From an uncultured Clostridia bacterium (GTDB taxonomy: Bacteria > Bacillota > Clostridia > Oscillospirales > Acutalibacteraceae): a DNA stretch of 64,000 bases. Where the stretch lies: contig CALAUI010000006.1 in the NCBI GenBank assembly GCA_937892115.1, positions 62,001 through 126,000 on the forward strand. The letters are read 5' to 3'. Each line of letters opens with the position of its first letter. The stretch's first letter is position 1. Positions 35,127 to 44,425 of the stretch are shown in pieces. The notes under the pieces are model-generated. The model was not told where the DNA came from. It was given only the letters and a program-made list of their open reading frames with translations, and did not search any database. The translations under genes were made by a program, and so were the position numbers.

Positions 35127-36914
35127 TTATTCCTGGGGCTTGGAGATTTCAATTCCAAGGTCTGTAAGCTGAACACCGTCAACTGTTGCGGGACAGTCTG
35201 TCATCGGCTCTGAGGCGTTCTGTACTTTCGGATAAGCGATTACGTCTCTTAACGAATCACATCCGAGCATCTGCATGATAAGTCGGTCAAGGCCGATACC
35301 CATACCGCCGTGAGGGGGAGCGCCGTATCTGAACGCATCAAGCAGGTATCCGAATTTTTCGTGGGCTTCCTCGTCGCTGAGACCGAGAAGTGAGAAAATT
35401 CTGCCCTGAAGCTCCGGATTTGTGATTCTGATTGAACCGGAGCAAAGCTCAATGCCGTTTAATACGAGGTCGTATGCTTTTGCTCTTACGTTTGCCTTAT
35501 CTGTTTCGAGATATTCAAGACATTCATCCATGGGAGAAGTGAACGGATGATGCATAGCAACGAACTGACCGAGTTCTTCATCCCAATCAAAGAAGGGAAA
35601 TTCGGTAATCCAGAGAAGATTATATTTTCCTTCGGGTATTATATCAAGTTTCTTTGCAACTATCTGCCTCAGAGCACCGAGAACGGTAAGTACAAGAGAA
35701 TTCTTGGTGTCACCGACGATGAGGACAACGTCACCTGCCTTAGCGTCTGCTCTGGCAAGTATTGCGTTCATTTCATCTTCAGTCATGAATTTGGCAAATG
35801 AAGCATTATATGTGCCGTCTTCGGCAATTCTGATATAAGCAAGACCTTTTGCACCTATTCCTTTGGCGCTTTCGGTAAGCTTATCGATTTCTTTTCTTGT
35901 AAGTACGGTATAAGCGTTTTTGGCGGTGATACATCTTACCGAACCGCCGCCCTGAATTGCTCCTGTGAATACGGAGAATCCGCAATCTCTGACCGTATCG
36001 CTTAAGTCAGTAATTTCAAGACCGTATCTTGTATCGGGTTTGTCGCTGCCGTATCTCTCCATTGCCTCTTTGTAAGTGAGATGGGGGAGCGGAAGCTGAA
36101 TGTTTACGCCAAGTGCCTCACGGAAGACTCTTTCCATGTAGTTTTCACCGATCTGAAGAACATCTTCCATATCAACAAAAGACATTTCAAGGTCAATCTG
36201 AGTGAATTCCGGCTGTCTGTCAGCTCTTAAGTCCTCATCGCGGAAGCATCTGGCTATCTGCATATATCTGTCAAAGCCGGCTACCATTGAAAGTTGTTTA
36301 TAAAGCTGAGGGGACTGAGGAAGAGCATAGAATTTACCCTTATGTATTCTTGAGGGAACAAGATAGTCTCTTGCTCCTTCGGGAGTAGACTTAATAAGAA
36401 TGGGAGTTTCAATTTCAACAAATCCGTTTTCGTCAAAGAAGTCACGGGTAATCTTTGCTATCTTGTGACGCATCAGTATATTTTTCTGAAGGTCGGGACG
36501 GCGAAGGTCAAGATAACGGTATTTGAGTCTTGTCAGCTCAGCCGTCTGACAGTTTTCCGTGATTTCAAAGGGAGGTGTTTCACTCTTGGCGAGTACTCTG
36601 AGATCATTGACCTCGATTTCAATATCTCCCGTGGGAATCTCTTTGTTCTTTGATGAACGTTCTCTGACAATTCCTTTTGCCATAAGAACGTACTCGCTTC
36701 TTGCATTGAATGCTTTGTCAAATATTTCCTTTTCGGTTGACTCGTCAAATGCAAGCTGTACAATGCCGCTTCTGTCTCTTAAATCAATGAAGATAAGAGA
36801 ACCGAGGTCTCTTTGCCTCTGAACCCAACCAGCGACGGTTACTTCTTTGCCTGCGTCCGAAATGCGAAGGTCACCGCAGTAGGAGGTCCTTTTGAGTCCT
36901 GTCATAAAATCCAT
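35127..36914 (-). CDS. aspS: Aspartate--tRNA ligase
   Basis: Class IIb aminoacyl-tRNA synthetase of 595 residues: an N-terminal OB-fold anticodon domain (GWVQRQRDLGSLIFIDLRDR), class II motif 2 (ARCFRDEDLRADRQPEFTQ), the bacterial GAD insertion (about 285-405) and motif 3 near the C-terminus (GMGIGLDRLIMQMLG). A discriminating or non-discriminating type cannot be settled here. The start is the ATG at 36914 with AAAGGACC upstream. It lies 16 bases after hisS, a common pairing in Firmicutes. Confidence 0.95.
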   Translation of the reverse strand: MDFMTGLKRTSYCGDLRISDAGKEVTVAGWVQRQRDLGSLIFIDLRDRSGIVQLAFDESTEKEIFDKAFNARSEYVLMAKGIVRERSSKNKEIPTGDIEIEVNDLRVLAKSETPPFEITENCQTAELTRLKYRYLDLRRPDLQKNILMRHKIAKITRDFFDENGFVEIETPILIKSTPEGARDYLVPSRIHKGKFYALPQSPQLYKQLSMVAGFDRYMQIARCFRDEDLRADRQPEFTQIDLEMSFVDMEDVLQIGENYMERVFREALGVNIQLPLPHLTYKEAMERYGSDKPDTRYGLEITDLSDTVRDCGFSVFTGAIQGGGSVRCITAKNAYTVLTRKEIDKLTESAKGIGAKGLAYIRIAEDGTYNASFAKFMTEDEMNAILARADAKAGDVVLIVGDTKNSLVLTVLGALRQIVAKKLDIIPEGKYNLLWITEFPFFDWDEELGQFVAMHHPFTSPMDECLEYLETDKANVRAKAYDLVLNGIELCSGSIRITNPELQGRIFSLLGLSDEEAHEKFGYLLDAFRYGAPPHGGMGIGLDRLIMQMLGCDSLRDVIAYPKVQNASEPMTDCPATVDGVQLTDLGIEISKPQE

Positions 36915-36930
36915 ACAGATTAAGGTCCTT

Positions 36931-38274
36931 TCAGTTGATGTTTCCGAGTAAATCGGTGAGAGATAAATTAAGGTCGGAGTCGTCACCGATTTCGGAAGCG
37001 GCTTCGTTTATTGTGAGTCTGAGGAAGTTGTCTTCAAAATCCTTGAGCGGTAATTCGGTAACTGTACCGGTCGCCATATTTTTGACGTTTGCTTTATTTT
37101 CAGCAAGCTCGTCACTGCCGATTACAACGGTATATTTTGCTTTAATCTTGTCAGCATACTTCATCTGTGCTTTAAGGGAACGGCCTGTAACGTCTGTTTC
37201 GGCGTGAATACCGCTGGATCTCAGGTCGGTGGCAATTGCCATCGCTTTGAATGATGCTTCGCTGTCCATAGGAGCAATATAGATATCGCAGGAATCGTCG
37301 TCGGGAAGCTGAATACCCTGAGCTTCCATTACCATTTTTAATCTGCCGGTTCCCATACCGAATCCGAGAGCGGGAGTTTTGGGACCTCCTAATTCGTCAA
37401 CAAGACCGTCGTATCTGCCGCCGCCGCAAACGGTACCCTGGGCACCGATTGAGGTGGACACAAATTCAAATACGGTTCTCGTATAGTAATCAAGTCCTCT
37501 AACGATACGAGGATTGATAACGTAGTTAATACCCATTGCATCAAGATATTTCTTAACGCCGTCAAAGTGTTCTTTACACTCATCACAAAGATAATCAATG
37601 ATGACGGGGGAGCCCTCACTTATACCTTTACAGACGGGACTCTTACAGTCAAGAATTCTCATGGGGTTTTTATCAAGTCTTTCAAGACATGTGGGGCAAA
37701 GTTCGTCAATGTGTCCCTTGAAATATTCCTTCAGTGCTTCGTGATATTTCTTTCTGCATTCAGGACAGCCGATGGAGTTAAGCTGAAGCTCAAGTCCCTC
37801 TATACCGAGAAATGAAAAGATTTCATAAGCGATTGAAATTACCTCCGCATCTGCTGCGGGAGCGGCTGAGCCGAACATTTCAACACCGAATTGCTGGAAT
37901 TCTCTCCATCTGCCTGCCTGGGGCTTTTCGTATCTGTAACAGTTGAGTAAATAGCAGAGCTTCTGAGGTAAAGCTTCGTTGAATAAGCCGTGTTCAAGAA
38001 AAGCTCTGACTGCACCTGCTGTTCCTTCGGGGCGAAGTGTAATTGACCTGCCGCCTTTATCGTCAAAAGTATACATTTCCTTCTGAACGACGTCGGTCGT
38101 TTCTCCTACGCCTCTCTGGAAAAGCTCGGTGTGTTCAAAAACGGGTGTACGGATTTCTTTGAATCCGAAAGAACCCGCTATATCAAAAAGGGTATTTTCA
38201 AGGAATCTTTGTCTGCCGGTGTCGGAAGGCATAATATCCTGTGTACCCTTGACCGCTTTTGTCAGTAATGCCAT
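36931..38274 (-). CDS. hisS: Histidine--tRNA ligase
   Basis: Class II aminoacyl-tRNA synthetase of 447 residues. Motif 2 is in LRPEGTAGAVRAFLE and CYRYEKPQAGRWREFQQ, and the histidine-binding loop is RGLDYYTRTVFEF. The insertion domain (about 165-245) has paired cysteines (CPECRKKY, CPTCLERL, CDECKEHF) that probably bind zinc. The C-terminal anticodon domain starts near 330. The GAGGA ribosome site is upstream. It sits in the run mgsA-hisS-aspS. Confidence 0.95.
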   Translation of the reverse strand: MALLTKAVKGTQDIMPSDTGRQRFLENTLFDIAGSFGFKEIRTPVFEHTELFQRGVGETTDVVQKEMYTFDDKGGRSITLRPEGTAGAVRAFLEHGLFNEALPQKLCYLLNCYRYEKPQAGRWREFQQFGVEMFGSAAPAADAEVISIAYEIFSFLGIEGLELQLNSIGCPECRKKYHEALKEYFKGHIDELCPTCLERLDKNPMRILDCKSPVCKGISEGSPVIIDYLCDECKEHFDGVKKYLDAMGINYVINPRIVRGLDYYTRTVFEFVSTSIGAQGTVCGGGRYDGLVDELGGPKTPALGFGMGTGRLKMVMEAQGIQLPDDDSCDIYIAPMDSEASFKAMAIATDLRSSGIHAETDVTGRSLKAQMKYADKIKAKYTVVIGSDELAENKANVKNMATGTVTELPLKDFEDNFLRLTINEAASEIGDDSDLNLSLTDLLGNIN

Positions 38275-38292
38275 ATAATCAAGTCCTCGAAA

Positions 38293-38697
38293 TTATTTTT
38301 TTGGATTAACGATATCTCTCCAGTCAAGGTCGCCTCTTGCAAGGGAGTGAATAAGCGCTTCTGCTGTTGCTATATTTGTTGCGCAGGGAACGTTATGTAC
38401 GTCACACAGTCTCAGAAGCGTAGCTTCATTCGGCTCGTGCGGCTTGGCTGTAAGAGGATCCCTGAATAAAAGTACAAGGTCAATTTCATTGCAGGCAATT
38501 CTTGAAGCTATCTGCTGATCGCCTCCCTGATGTCCGCTGAGAAATCCTGTTATATCAAGACCTGTTGCTTCTGCAACAACTTTACCGGTTGTACCTGTGG
38601 CATAGAGATTATGGCGGCTGAGAACACCACAATATGCTATGCAGAACTGAATCATCAGCTCTTTCTTTGCGTCGTGGGCTATCAATGCTATGTTCAT
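38293..38697 (-). CDS. mgsA: Methylglyoxal synthase
   Basis: Turns dihydroxyacetone phosphate into methylglyoxal and phosphate, a bypass of lower glycolysis when phosphate is short. The 134 residues have the MgsA hallmarks IALIAHDAKK (N-terminus), YATGTTGKV, SGHQGGDQQIASRI with catalytic Asp nearby, LLFRDPLTAKPHEPNEATLLRL and the C-terminal ATNIATAEALI. Length is normal. The start is the ATG after AGAGGG. It lies between gyrA and hisS. Confidence 0.95.
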   Translation of the reverse strand: MNIALIAHDAKKELMIQFCIAYCGVLSRHNLYATGTTGKVVAEATGLDITGFLSGHQGGDQQIASRIACNEIDLVLLFRDPLTAKPHEPNEATLLRLCDVHNVPCATNIATAEALIHSLARGDLDWRDIVNPKK

Positions 38698-38722
38698 ATA
38701 ATCCCTCTTTCTTTTTTATATT

Positions 38723-38745
38723 GCAGGGCGGATAAAACCGCCCGC
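38723..38745. other. GC-rich stem-loop between gyrA and mgsA
   Basis: GGGCGG (38726-38731) and CCGCCC (38738-38743), extended by GC/GC past a bulged A. No T run follows on the minus strand, so it may mark a processing or attenuation point in the gyrase operon and not an end. Confidence 0.5.
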
Positions 38746-38794
38746 ATTTCATTGTCTTACAACAAATTTCTGAAACATAAAGAGCTTCAGATTC

Positions 38795-41341
38795 TTATTC
38801 TGTGATTTCTTCTGCCGAAGTTTCCTCCTGAAGAGCATCGGTATTTATTTCGTCTTCATCTGATATATCGGTTTCTTCCTCGGCTCTTGCAACCGCAACC
38901 GCAGAAATCACCGAATCGCCTTCGGTAAGATTCATTACCTTAACGCCTCTTGATGTTCTGGAGTGGGGAGTGATTGAATCAAGAGGAATTCTTACCATCA
39001 TACCCGAAGCGCTGATGAGGATAAGGTCTTCGTCAATGCTGACGGCCTGAACGTTTACAACGTTGCCGTTCTTTTCAGAACGGAAGTTTATCTGTCCCTG
39101 ACCTGCTCTTGAGTGGAGAGGATATTCGGAGATTTCGGAAAGTCTGCCGAGACCTGTGTCTGAAACGGTAAGAATCAGCTTGCCTTCTTCAAGTATATCC
39201 ATACCGACAACCTCATCGTCGCCGGAAAGCTTGATTGCTTTGACGCCTCTTGCCGTTCTGCCGATAAGTCTTGCCTGCTCTTCGTTGAAGGAAACGCATT
39301 TACCCTTCTTTGTTGCAACGATGATATTGGATTCACCCTGAGTAAGCTTTACCCAGCCGAGCTCGTCGCCCTCGTCAAGATTGATTGCTATGATACCGGA
39401 CTTACGAATATTCTTATAGGTGTCAAGTTCTGTCCTCTTGATGATACCGTTCTTGGTTACCATTGAAAGGAAGTATGTTTCTTCCTGACCGAAATCGGGA
39501 ACCTTTATCATCGCGGTAACCTTTTCATCGGGCATAAGCTGAAGAACGTTTACTACGTTTGTACCCTTACTCTGACGGGAACCTTCGGGAATTTCATATC
39601 CCTTAATTCTGTAAACTCTGCCGAAGTTTGTGAAGAACATTATGAAATCGTGGGTTGAGCAGGTGAAGAGAGTCTTGACGTTGTCCTCATCTCTCTGCTT
39701 TATACCCTTGACGCCTTTACCGCCTCTGCTCTGCTGCTTATATTCGGCAACGGGCGTACGCTTGATATAGCCCATGCTTGTAAGCGCAAGCACACAGTCA
39801 TGCTCGGGGATAAGATCTTCAAAATCAACTTCTCCGCTTACTTCGGCTATTTCTGTTTTTCTGTCATCTGCGTACTTGTTTCTGATTGTAAGAAGCTCAT
39901 CTTTCAGAACGCCGTTAAGCTTGAATTCATCCGCAAGCAAGCTGCGATAATAAGCAATCTTTTCTTCAAGTTCCTTTAATTCCGCTTCAAGCTTTTCACG
40001 GTCAAGTCCCTGAAGTGCCTTGAGACGCATATCAAGGATTGCCTGTGCCTGAACGTCGTCAAGACTGAATCTTGCCATCAATCTTTCTTTTGCATCATCA
40101 TAACTTGTGCGGATTATCTGAATTACTTCATCAATATTATCCTGAGCAACAAGAAGACCTTCAAGCAGATGTGCTCTTTCCTGCGCCTTGTTGAGATCAA
40201 ACTGCGTTCTGCGTCTGATAACCTGCTTCTGGAAAGCAAGGTATTCGTCAATATAGTTTCTGAGGGTGAGAATCTTCGGCTGCTTCTGATCGTCTACAAG
40301 AGCTCTCATGATAATGCCAAAGGATGACTGCATTTCGGTCTGTGCGAAAAGCTTGTTGAGAATTACTTGAGCGTTTGCATCTCTGCGAAGCTCAATAACG
40401 ATTCTCATACCGTTACGGTCTGTTTCGTCACGAAGGTCCGTGATGCCGTCAAGCTTCTTATCTCTTACCTGGTCGGCAATTTTTTTAATAAGTGCACGTT
40501 TTTTGACCATGTAAGGAAGCTCGGAGACAATAATTCTTGTTCTGTTTTCTCTTCCGTATTCTTCAAATTCAGTACGTGCTCTGACGACTACTTTGCCTCT
40601 GCCCGTTGCATAAGCTTCACGGATACCCGCATGTCCCATTATGATGCCCTTTGTGGGGAAATCGGGACCTTTGACATATTCCATCAGGTCGTCAAGTGTT
40701 GCATCATTGTTGTCAAGTACACATACACAAGCGTCAATTATTTCCCCGAGATTGTGGGGAGGAATGTTTGTGGTCATACCTACGGCAATACCCTGAGAGC
40801 CGTTGACCAACAGATTGGGAAAACGGGAGGGGAGTACCTTGGGCTCTTTGAGAGTTTCATCAAAGTTAGGTACCCAGTCAATGGTGTCCTTGTTGATATC
40901 CTCCAGCATTTTGTTGGCAATTTTGCTCATTCTTGCCTCTGTGTAACGGTAAGCTGCAGGGGGGTCACCGTCAACGGAACCGAAGTTTCCGTGACCGTCA
41001 ACAAGCATATATCTCATTGAGAAATCCTGGGCAAGTCTTACCATTGCATCGTAAACCGAAGCATCACCGTGAGGATGATAACGGCCGAGAACGTCACCGA
41101 CGCAGGTCGCGGATTTTTTGAAGGGCTTATCCGAAGTAAGACCGTCTTCAAAAAGTGTGTAGAGAATACGTCTGTGTACGGGCTTCAGACCGTCTCTGAC
41201 GTCGGGGAGGGCTCTGTCTACGATTACGGACATGGAGTAATCAAGCATTGCCTGCTGCATTTCTTCCACGATATTTGATATCGTGATTACCTGATTGGGA
41301 AAAGCTATATCTTCAGGTTTATAATCTCTGTTATGTGCCAT
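38795..41341 (-). CDS. gyrA: DNA gyrase subunit A
   Basis: Breakage-reunion subunit of gyrase, 848 residues. The N-terminal winged-helix domain carries catalytic Y133 in YRYTEARMSK, and the C-terminal beta-pinwheel starts near 500. The GyrA box is QSRGGKGVKGI, which marks gyrase over topoisomerase IV. In the quinolone-determining region (GDASVYD, 92-98) the residue equal to E. coli Ser83 is Ala94. The tail after 815 is strongly acidic. It is encoded 13 bases after gyrB. Confidence 0.96.
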   Translation of the reverse strand: MAHNRDYKPEDIAFPNQVITISNIVEEMQQAMLDYSMSVIVDRALPDVRDGLKPVHRRILYTLFEDGLTSDKPFKKSATCVGDVLGRYHPHGDASVYDAMVRLAQDFSMRYMLVDGHGNFGSVDGDPPAAYRYTEARMSKIANKMLEDINKDTIDWVPNFDETLKEPKVLPSRFPNLLVNGSQGIAVGMTTNIPPHNLGEIIDACVCVLDNNDATLDDLMEYVKGPDFPTKGIIMGHAGIREAYATGRGKVVVRARTEFEEYGRENRTRIIVSELPYMVKKRALIKKIADQVRDKKLDGITDLRDETDRNGMRIVIELRRDANAQVILNKLFAQTEMQSSFGIIMRALVDDQKQPKILTLRNYIDEYLAFQKQVIRRRTQFDLNKAQERAHLLEGLLVAQDNIDEVIQIIRTSYDDAKERLMARFSLDDVQAQAILDMRLKALQGLDREKLEAELKELEEKIAYYRSLLADEFKLNGVLKDELLTIRNKYADDRKTEIAEVSGEVDFEDLIPEHDCVLALTSMGYIKRTPVAEYKQQSRGGKGVKGIKQRDEDNVKTLFTCSTHDFIMFFTNFGRVYRIKGYEIPEGSRQSKGTNVVNVLQLMPDEKVTAMIKVPDFGQEETYFLSMVTKNGIIKRTELDTYKNIRKSGIIAINLDEGDELGWVKLTQGESNIIVATKKGKCVSFNEEQARLIGRTARGVKAIKLSGDDEVVGMDILEEGKLILTVSDTGLGRLSEISEYPLHSRAGQGQINFRSEKNGNVVNVQAVSIDEDLILISASGMMVRIPLDSITPHSRTSRGVKVMNLTEGDSVISAVAVARAEEETDISDEDEINTDALQEETSAEEITE

Positions 41342-41354
41342 TTACTCCACCTCC

Positions 41355-43355
41355 TTAAATATCAAGATTTTCAACGTATTTTGCATTTACTTCAATCCAT
41401 TCTCGTCTGGGATCGACTTCTTCACCCATAAGCAGATTAAATATACGGTCGGCAGCTATGGCGTCATCAAGTGTGATTCTGCGAAGCGTACGCTTTTCGG
41501 GGTCCATTGTTGTTTCCCAGAGCTCGTGAGAATCCATTTCACCGAGACCTTTGAATCTGGATATATCTATTTTTGCATCAGCTTTGTCGCCTCGGAGTTC
41601 GGCAGAGACCTTGTCTCTTTCTTCATCGGAATATGCAACCCTCTGAGTTTTGCCCTTTGTAAGCTTGTAAAGGGGAGGAACGGCTGAATATACATAGCCG
41701 TTTTCAATCAAAGGTCTCATATACCTGAAGAAGAATGTCAGAAGCAGTGTTCTGATATGAGCACCGTCTACATCGGCATCGGACATAATGATTATCTTAT
41801 GGTAGCGTAATTTCTCAAGACTGAATTCTTCGCCGATACCGCATCCGAATGCTACGATAAGGGGATGGAGCTTGTCGTTATCGTATACTTTGTCAACTCT
41901 TGCTTTTTCGACGTTGAGCATTTTGCCCCACATCGGAAGAATTGCCTGGAATCTTGAATCTCTGCCCTGGATGGCAGAGCCGGCAGCCGAATCGCCCTCG
42001 ACGATGTAGATTTCGCAAAGGGAAGGATCTCTTTCGTTACAATCCTGAAGCTTGTCGGGCATCTGTCCGCTTTCAAGTCCGTTTTTACGGCGTACGGTTT
42101 CTCTTGCCTTTCTCGCTGCTTCTCTGGCTCTGTTGGCTGTAAGTGCCTTTTCAAGGATAAGCTTGCCTACTGCGGGGTTATCGTCAAGATACTGCTCCAG
42201 GGCGGCACCGACAAGAGAATTTACAAGTGTCTTGATTTCAAGATTGCCGAGTTTTGATTTTGTCTGTCCTTCAAACTGCGCTTCTGTCAGCTTAACGGAA
42301 ATAACGCAAGTAATACCTTCACGGCAATCTTCACCGCTGACTTTATCGTCTGCCTTGAGGATGCCTTTTTCTTTACCGTATTTGTTAAGAACTCTTGTAA
42401 GTGCAAGCTTGAAACCGTCCTCGTGCATACCGCCTTCAGGTGTATGTACGTTATTTGCAAAGGAAACGATATTATCGGTATAAGTGTCGGTATATTGCAT
42501 GGCAAGCTCTGCCATTGCGTCATCCTTTGTACCGGACATATAGATTACATCGTCATGAATCGGTGTTTTGTTATCGTTGATGTATGTAACGTATTCGCGG
42601 ATACCGCCTTCGTAGCACATAACATCTTTTCTTTCGCTTTCGGGAAGCTCTTCCGAAGAAACGCGGCTGTCGGTAATACTGATTCTGAGTCCTGCATTAA
42701 GAAATGCTTCTTCCTGAAGTCTGTTGTGAAGAGTTTCATATCTATATTCAAGAGTTTCGGTAAACATTTCGGGGTCGGGCTTGAATCTTACCCTTGTTCC
42801 GGTTTTATCGGTATCGCCGATTATCTTCATCGGCTCCGTAATGAATCCTCTTGAAAACTTCATCTGATGGATTTTTCCGTTTTTGTAAACTTCAACCTCA
42901 AGCCATTCGGAAAGAGCGTTTACAACGGATGCACCTACACCGTGAAGACCGCCGGATACTTTATATCCTCCGCCGCCGAACTTACCGCCTGCGTGAAGTA
43001 CGGTGAATACAACTTCAAGAGCACTTTTGCCCGTCTGTTCCTGAATGTCAACGGGAATGCCTCTTCCGTTGTCGGTTACGCAGATAATGTTTCCTTCTTC
43101 AATCTCAACATCAATCTGAGTGCAGTATCCCGCTAGAGCTTCATCTATCGAGTTGTCAACTATCTCGTAAACAAGGTGATGAAGACCGCCAGCACTTGTA
43201 GTGCCGATATACATACCCGGTCTTTTCCTTACGGCTTCAAGACCTTCAAGTACCTGAATCTGACTGGCATCATAGTCCTCTGTAACCAGAGTATCCATAT
43301 CGGAACCGATATCAACGGATAATTCGTTTGTTTCCATATTCTCAATATTTTCCAT
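41355..43355 (-). CDS. gyrB: DNA gyrase subunit B
   Basis: ATPase subunit of gyrase, 666 residues. The GHKL ATP-binding domain has VDNSIDEALAGYC, VTDNGRGIPV and GGLHGVGASVVNALS. The TOPRIM domain has EGDSAAGSA and DADVDGAHIRTLLLTFFFR. The short form lacks the insert seen in enterobacterial GyrB. The N-terminus carries an unusual acidic extension of about 25 residues before the conserved QIQVLEGLEAVRKRPGMYIG. GGAGG is upstream. Confidence 0.96.
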   Translation of the reverse strand: MENIENMETNELSVDIGSDMDTLVTEDYDASQIQVLEGLEAVRKRPGMYIGTTSAGGLHHLVYEIVDNSIDEALAGYCTQIDVEIEEGNIICVTDNGRGIPVDIQEQTGKSALEVVFTVLHAGGKFGGGGYKVSGGLHGVGASVVNALSEWLEVEVYKNGKIHQMKFSRGFITEPMKIIGDTDKTGTRVRFKPDPEMFTETLEYRYETLHNRLQEEAFLNAGLRISITDSRVSSEELPESERKDVMCYEGGIREYVTYINDNKTPIHDDVIYMSGTKDDAMAELAMQYTDTYTDNIVSFANNVHTPEGGMHEDGFKLALTRVLNKYGKEKGILKADDKVSGEDCREGITCVISVKLTEAQFEGQTKSKLGNLEIKTLVNSLVGAALEQYLDDNPAVGKLILEKALTANRAREAARKARETVRRKNGLESGQMPDKLQDCNERDPSLCEIYIVEGDSAAGSAIQGRDSRFQAILPMWGKMLNVEKARVDKVYDNDKLHPLIVAFGCGIGEEFSLEKLRYHKIIIMSDADVDGAHIRTLLLTFFFRYMRPLIENGYVYSAVPPLYKLTKGKTQRVAYSDEERDKVSAELRGDKADAKIDISRFKGLGEMDSHELWETTMDPEKRTLRRITLDDAIAADRIFNLLMGEEVDPRREWIEVNAKYVENLDI

Positions 43356-43375
43356 AAAATCTCATAACCTCCGAA

Positions 43376-44254
43376 TCACATTCCGAGAGTGCTCATCATG
43401 TTATTCTTTTTCTTTTTTTTCGGTTTGTAAAGAGGAGGATTGTCAAGCTTCATCCTTGCTCCTTTACCGTCTTTTGACCAAAGATATTTATTCACGTTTA
43501 TGACGGGACCTGCAAGCTCGGGAGACATATAATCCGTGCAATTTGCAAGCAGCTCCATATCGTTCTTGAGAGAGCCGAGAATCGTAACGCAAATAAGACT
43601 CTGGGTTTCGTTTGTGCCGTCATCGTAAACCTCGTTAAAAAGCTTAAACATTCTTTTCATATCCGAGGGATTGTTCTTTTTAATAATGTCAACGACGAAT
43701 GGGGCGCCGTAATTGATAAAAAACTCTTCGGAAAGGAACGAGCCGTATTTTTCACAGTTTGCTTTGTATTCTTCTCTGAGCTGAGGGAAAATAGATGTAA
43801 ATCTGTTTGCAAGCGTGTTGGGATCGTAAGAGAGTGAACCGCTTTTTACCTGTCCTTTTGAAACGGGTGCCGGAAGCTTTGATTTAACGGGCTTTACGAT
43901 TTTGGTGCCGAAGGATTCCACAAGAGTGTCGGTGAAATCGTTTACGATGTAACGAACGTCCTTGTCGTTTGCTTCTGCGGGATCAAGAAGAGTGAGGGCA
44001 AGCTGAACATAATCGGCTGCGTTAATTTCGCCCTCCTTGTTGACACCGTAAAGTGCAATTTTGTTATTGGCAAATTCAATCATTGTGCTCTTTTCGTTTC
44101 CCGAGAAGAGCATAATATATCTGTCGCCTTCCTGCTTGATATTCGCTCCGTTTGTATCCATACCGTTTTCATACACGGGATAGAAACCGCACTCGTTTAC
44201 GGCAGGAAGTATTCCTTTGTAAATCTGACCGAGTAAATCCTTGATTTCTGCCAT
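43376..44254 (-). CDS. Unknown protein encoded upstream of gyrB
   Basis: 292 residues, not recognised. The N-terminal part (1-140) looks like a mixed alpha/beta domain (YIMLFSGNEKSTMIEFANNKIALYG). A proline/lysine linker (about 120-135) joins it to an all-helical C-terminal part (about 145-265). The tail is very basic (KPKKKKKNN) and ends STLGM, which could bind nucleic acid. There is no signal or membrane segment. It is the first gene of the gyrB-gyrA transcript, 20 bases ahead of gyrB, and has its own promoter. A role linked to chromosome topology is possible but only by position. Confidence 0.7.
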   Translation of the reverse strand: MAEIKDLLGQIYKGILPAVNECGFYPVYENGMDTNGANIKQEGDRYIMLFSGNEKSTMIEFANNKIALYGVNKEGEINAADYVQLALTLLDPAEANDKDVRYIVNDFTDTLVESFGTKIVKPVKSKLPAPVSKGQVKSGSLSYDPNTLANRFTSIFPQLREEYKANCEKYGSFLSEEFFINYGAPFVVDIIKKNNPSDMKRMFKLFNEVYDDGTNETQSLICVTILGSLKNDMELLANCTDYMSPELAGPVINVNKYLWSKDGKGARMKLDNPPLYKPKKKKKNNMMSTLGM

Positions 44255-44292
44255 AAAAATTCTCCTTTTGACACTGATAAAAATTACGATTG

Positions 44293-44321
44293 ATTATAGC
44301 ACATATATATATAAAACACAA
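44293..44321 (-). promoter_or_regulatory. Promoter for the unknown-gyrB-gyrA operon
   Basis: Minus strand TTGTGT (44321-44316), a 17-base spacer of alternating TA and TATAAT (44298-44293), 39 bases before the first ATG. Confidence 0.65.
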
Positions 44322-44365
44322 GTATAATTTTAGTTAATATCTAAATTAATAGATATGATTTTTTG

Positions 44366-44394
44366 TTGACTATTACTTTTTCTTGTGATATTAT
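44366..44394 (+). promoter_or_regulatory. sigmaA promoter for ddl-DUF1934-argS
   Basis: TTGACT (44366-44371), a 17-base spacer and TATTAT (44389-44394). A TATAAT three bases further on would need a 20-base spacer. Confidence 0.7.
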
Positions 44395-44425
44395 AATTTG
44401 CAATTCATTAAAATCAGGTGGTATT

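Noticed and set aside
36915..38292. T-box leaders for hisS, aspS or trpS
   Set aside because: The genes are separated by only 2-28 bases from upstream genes, leaving no space for T-box structures.
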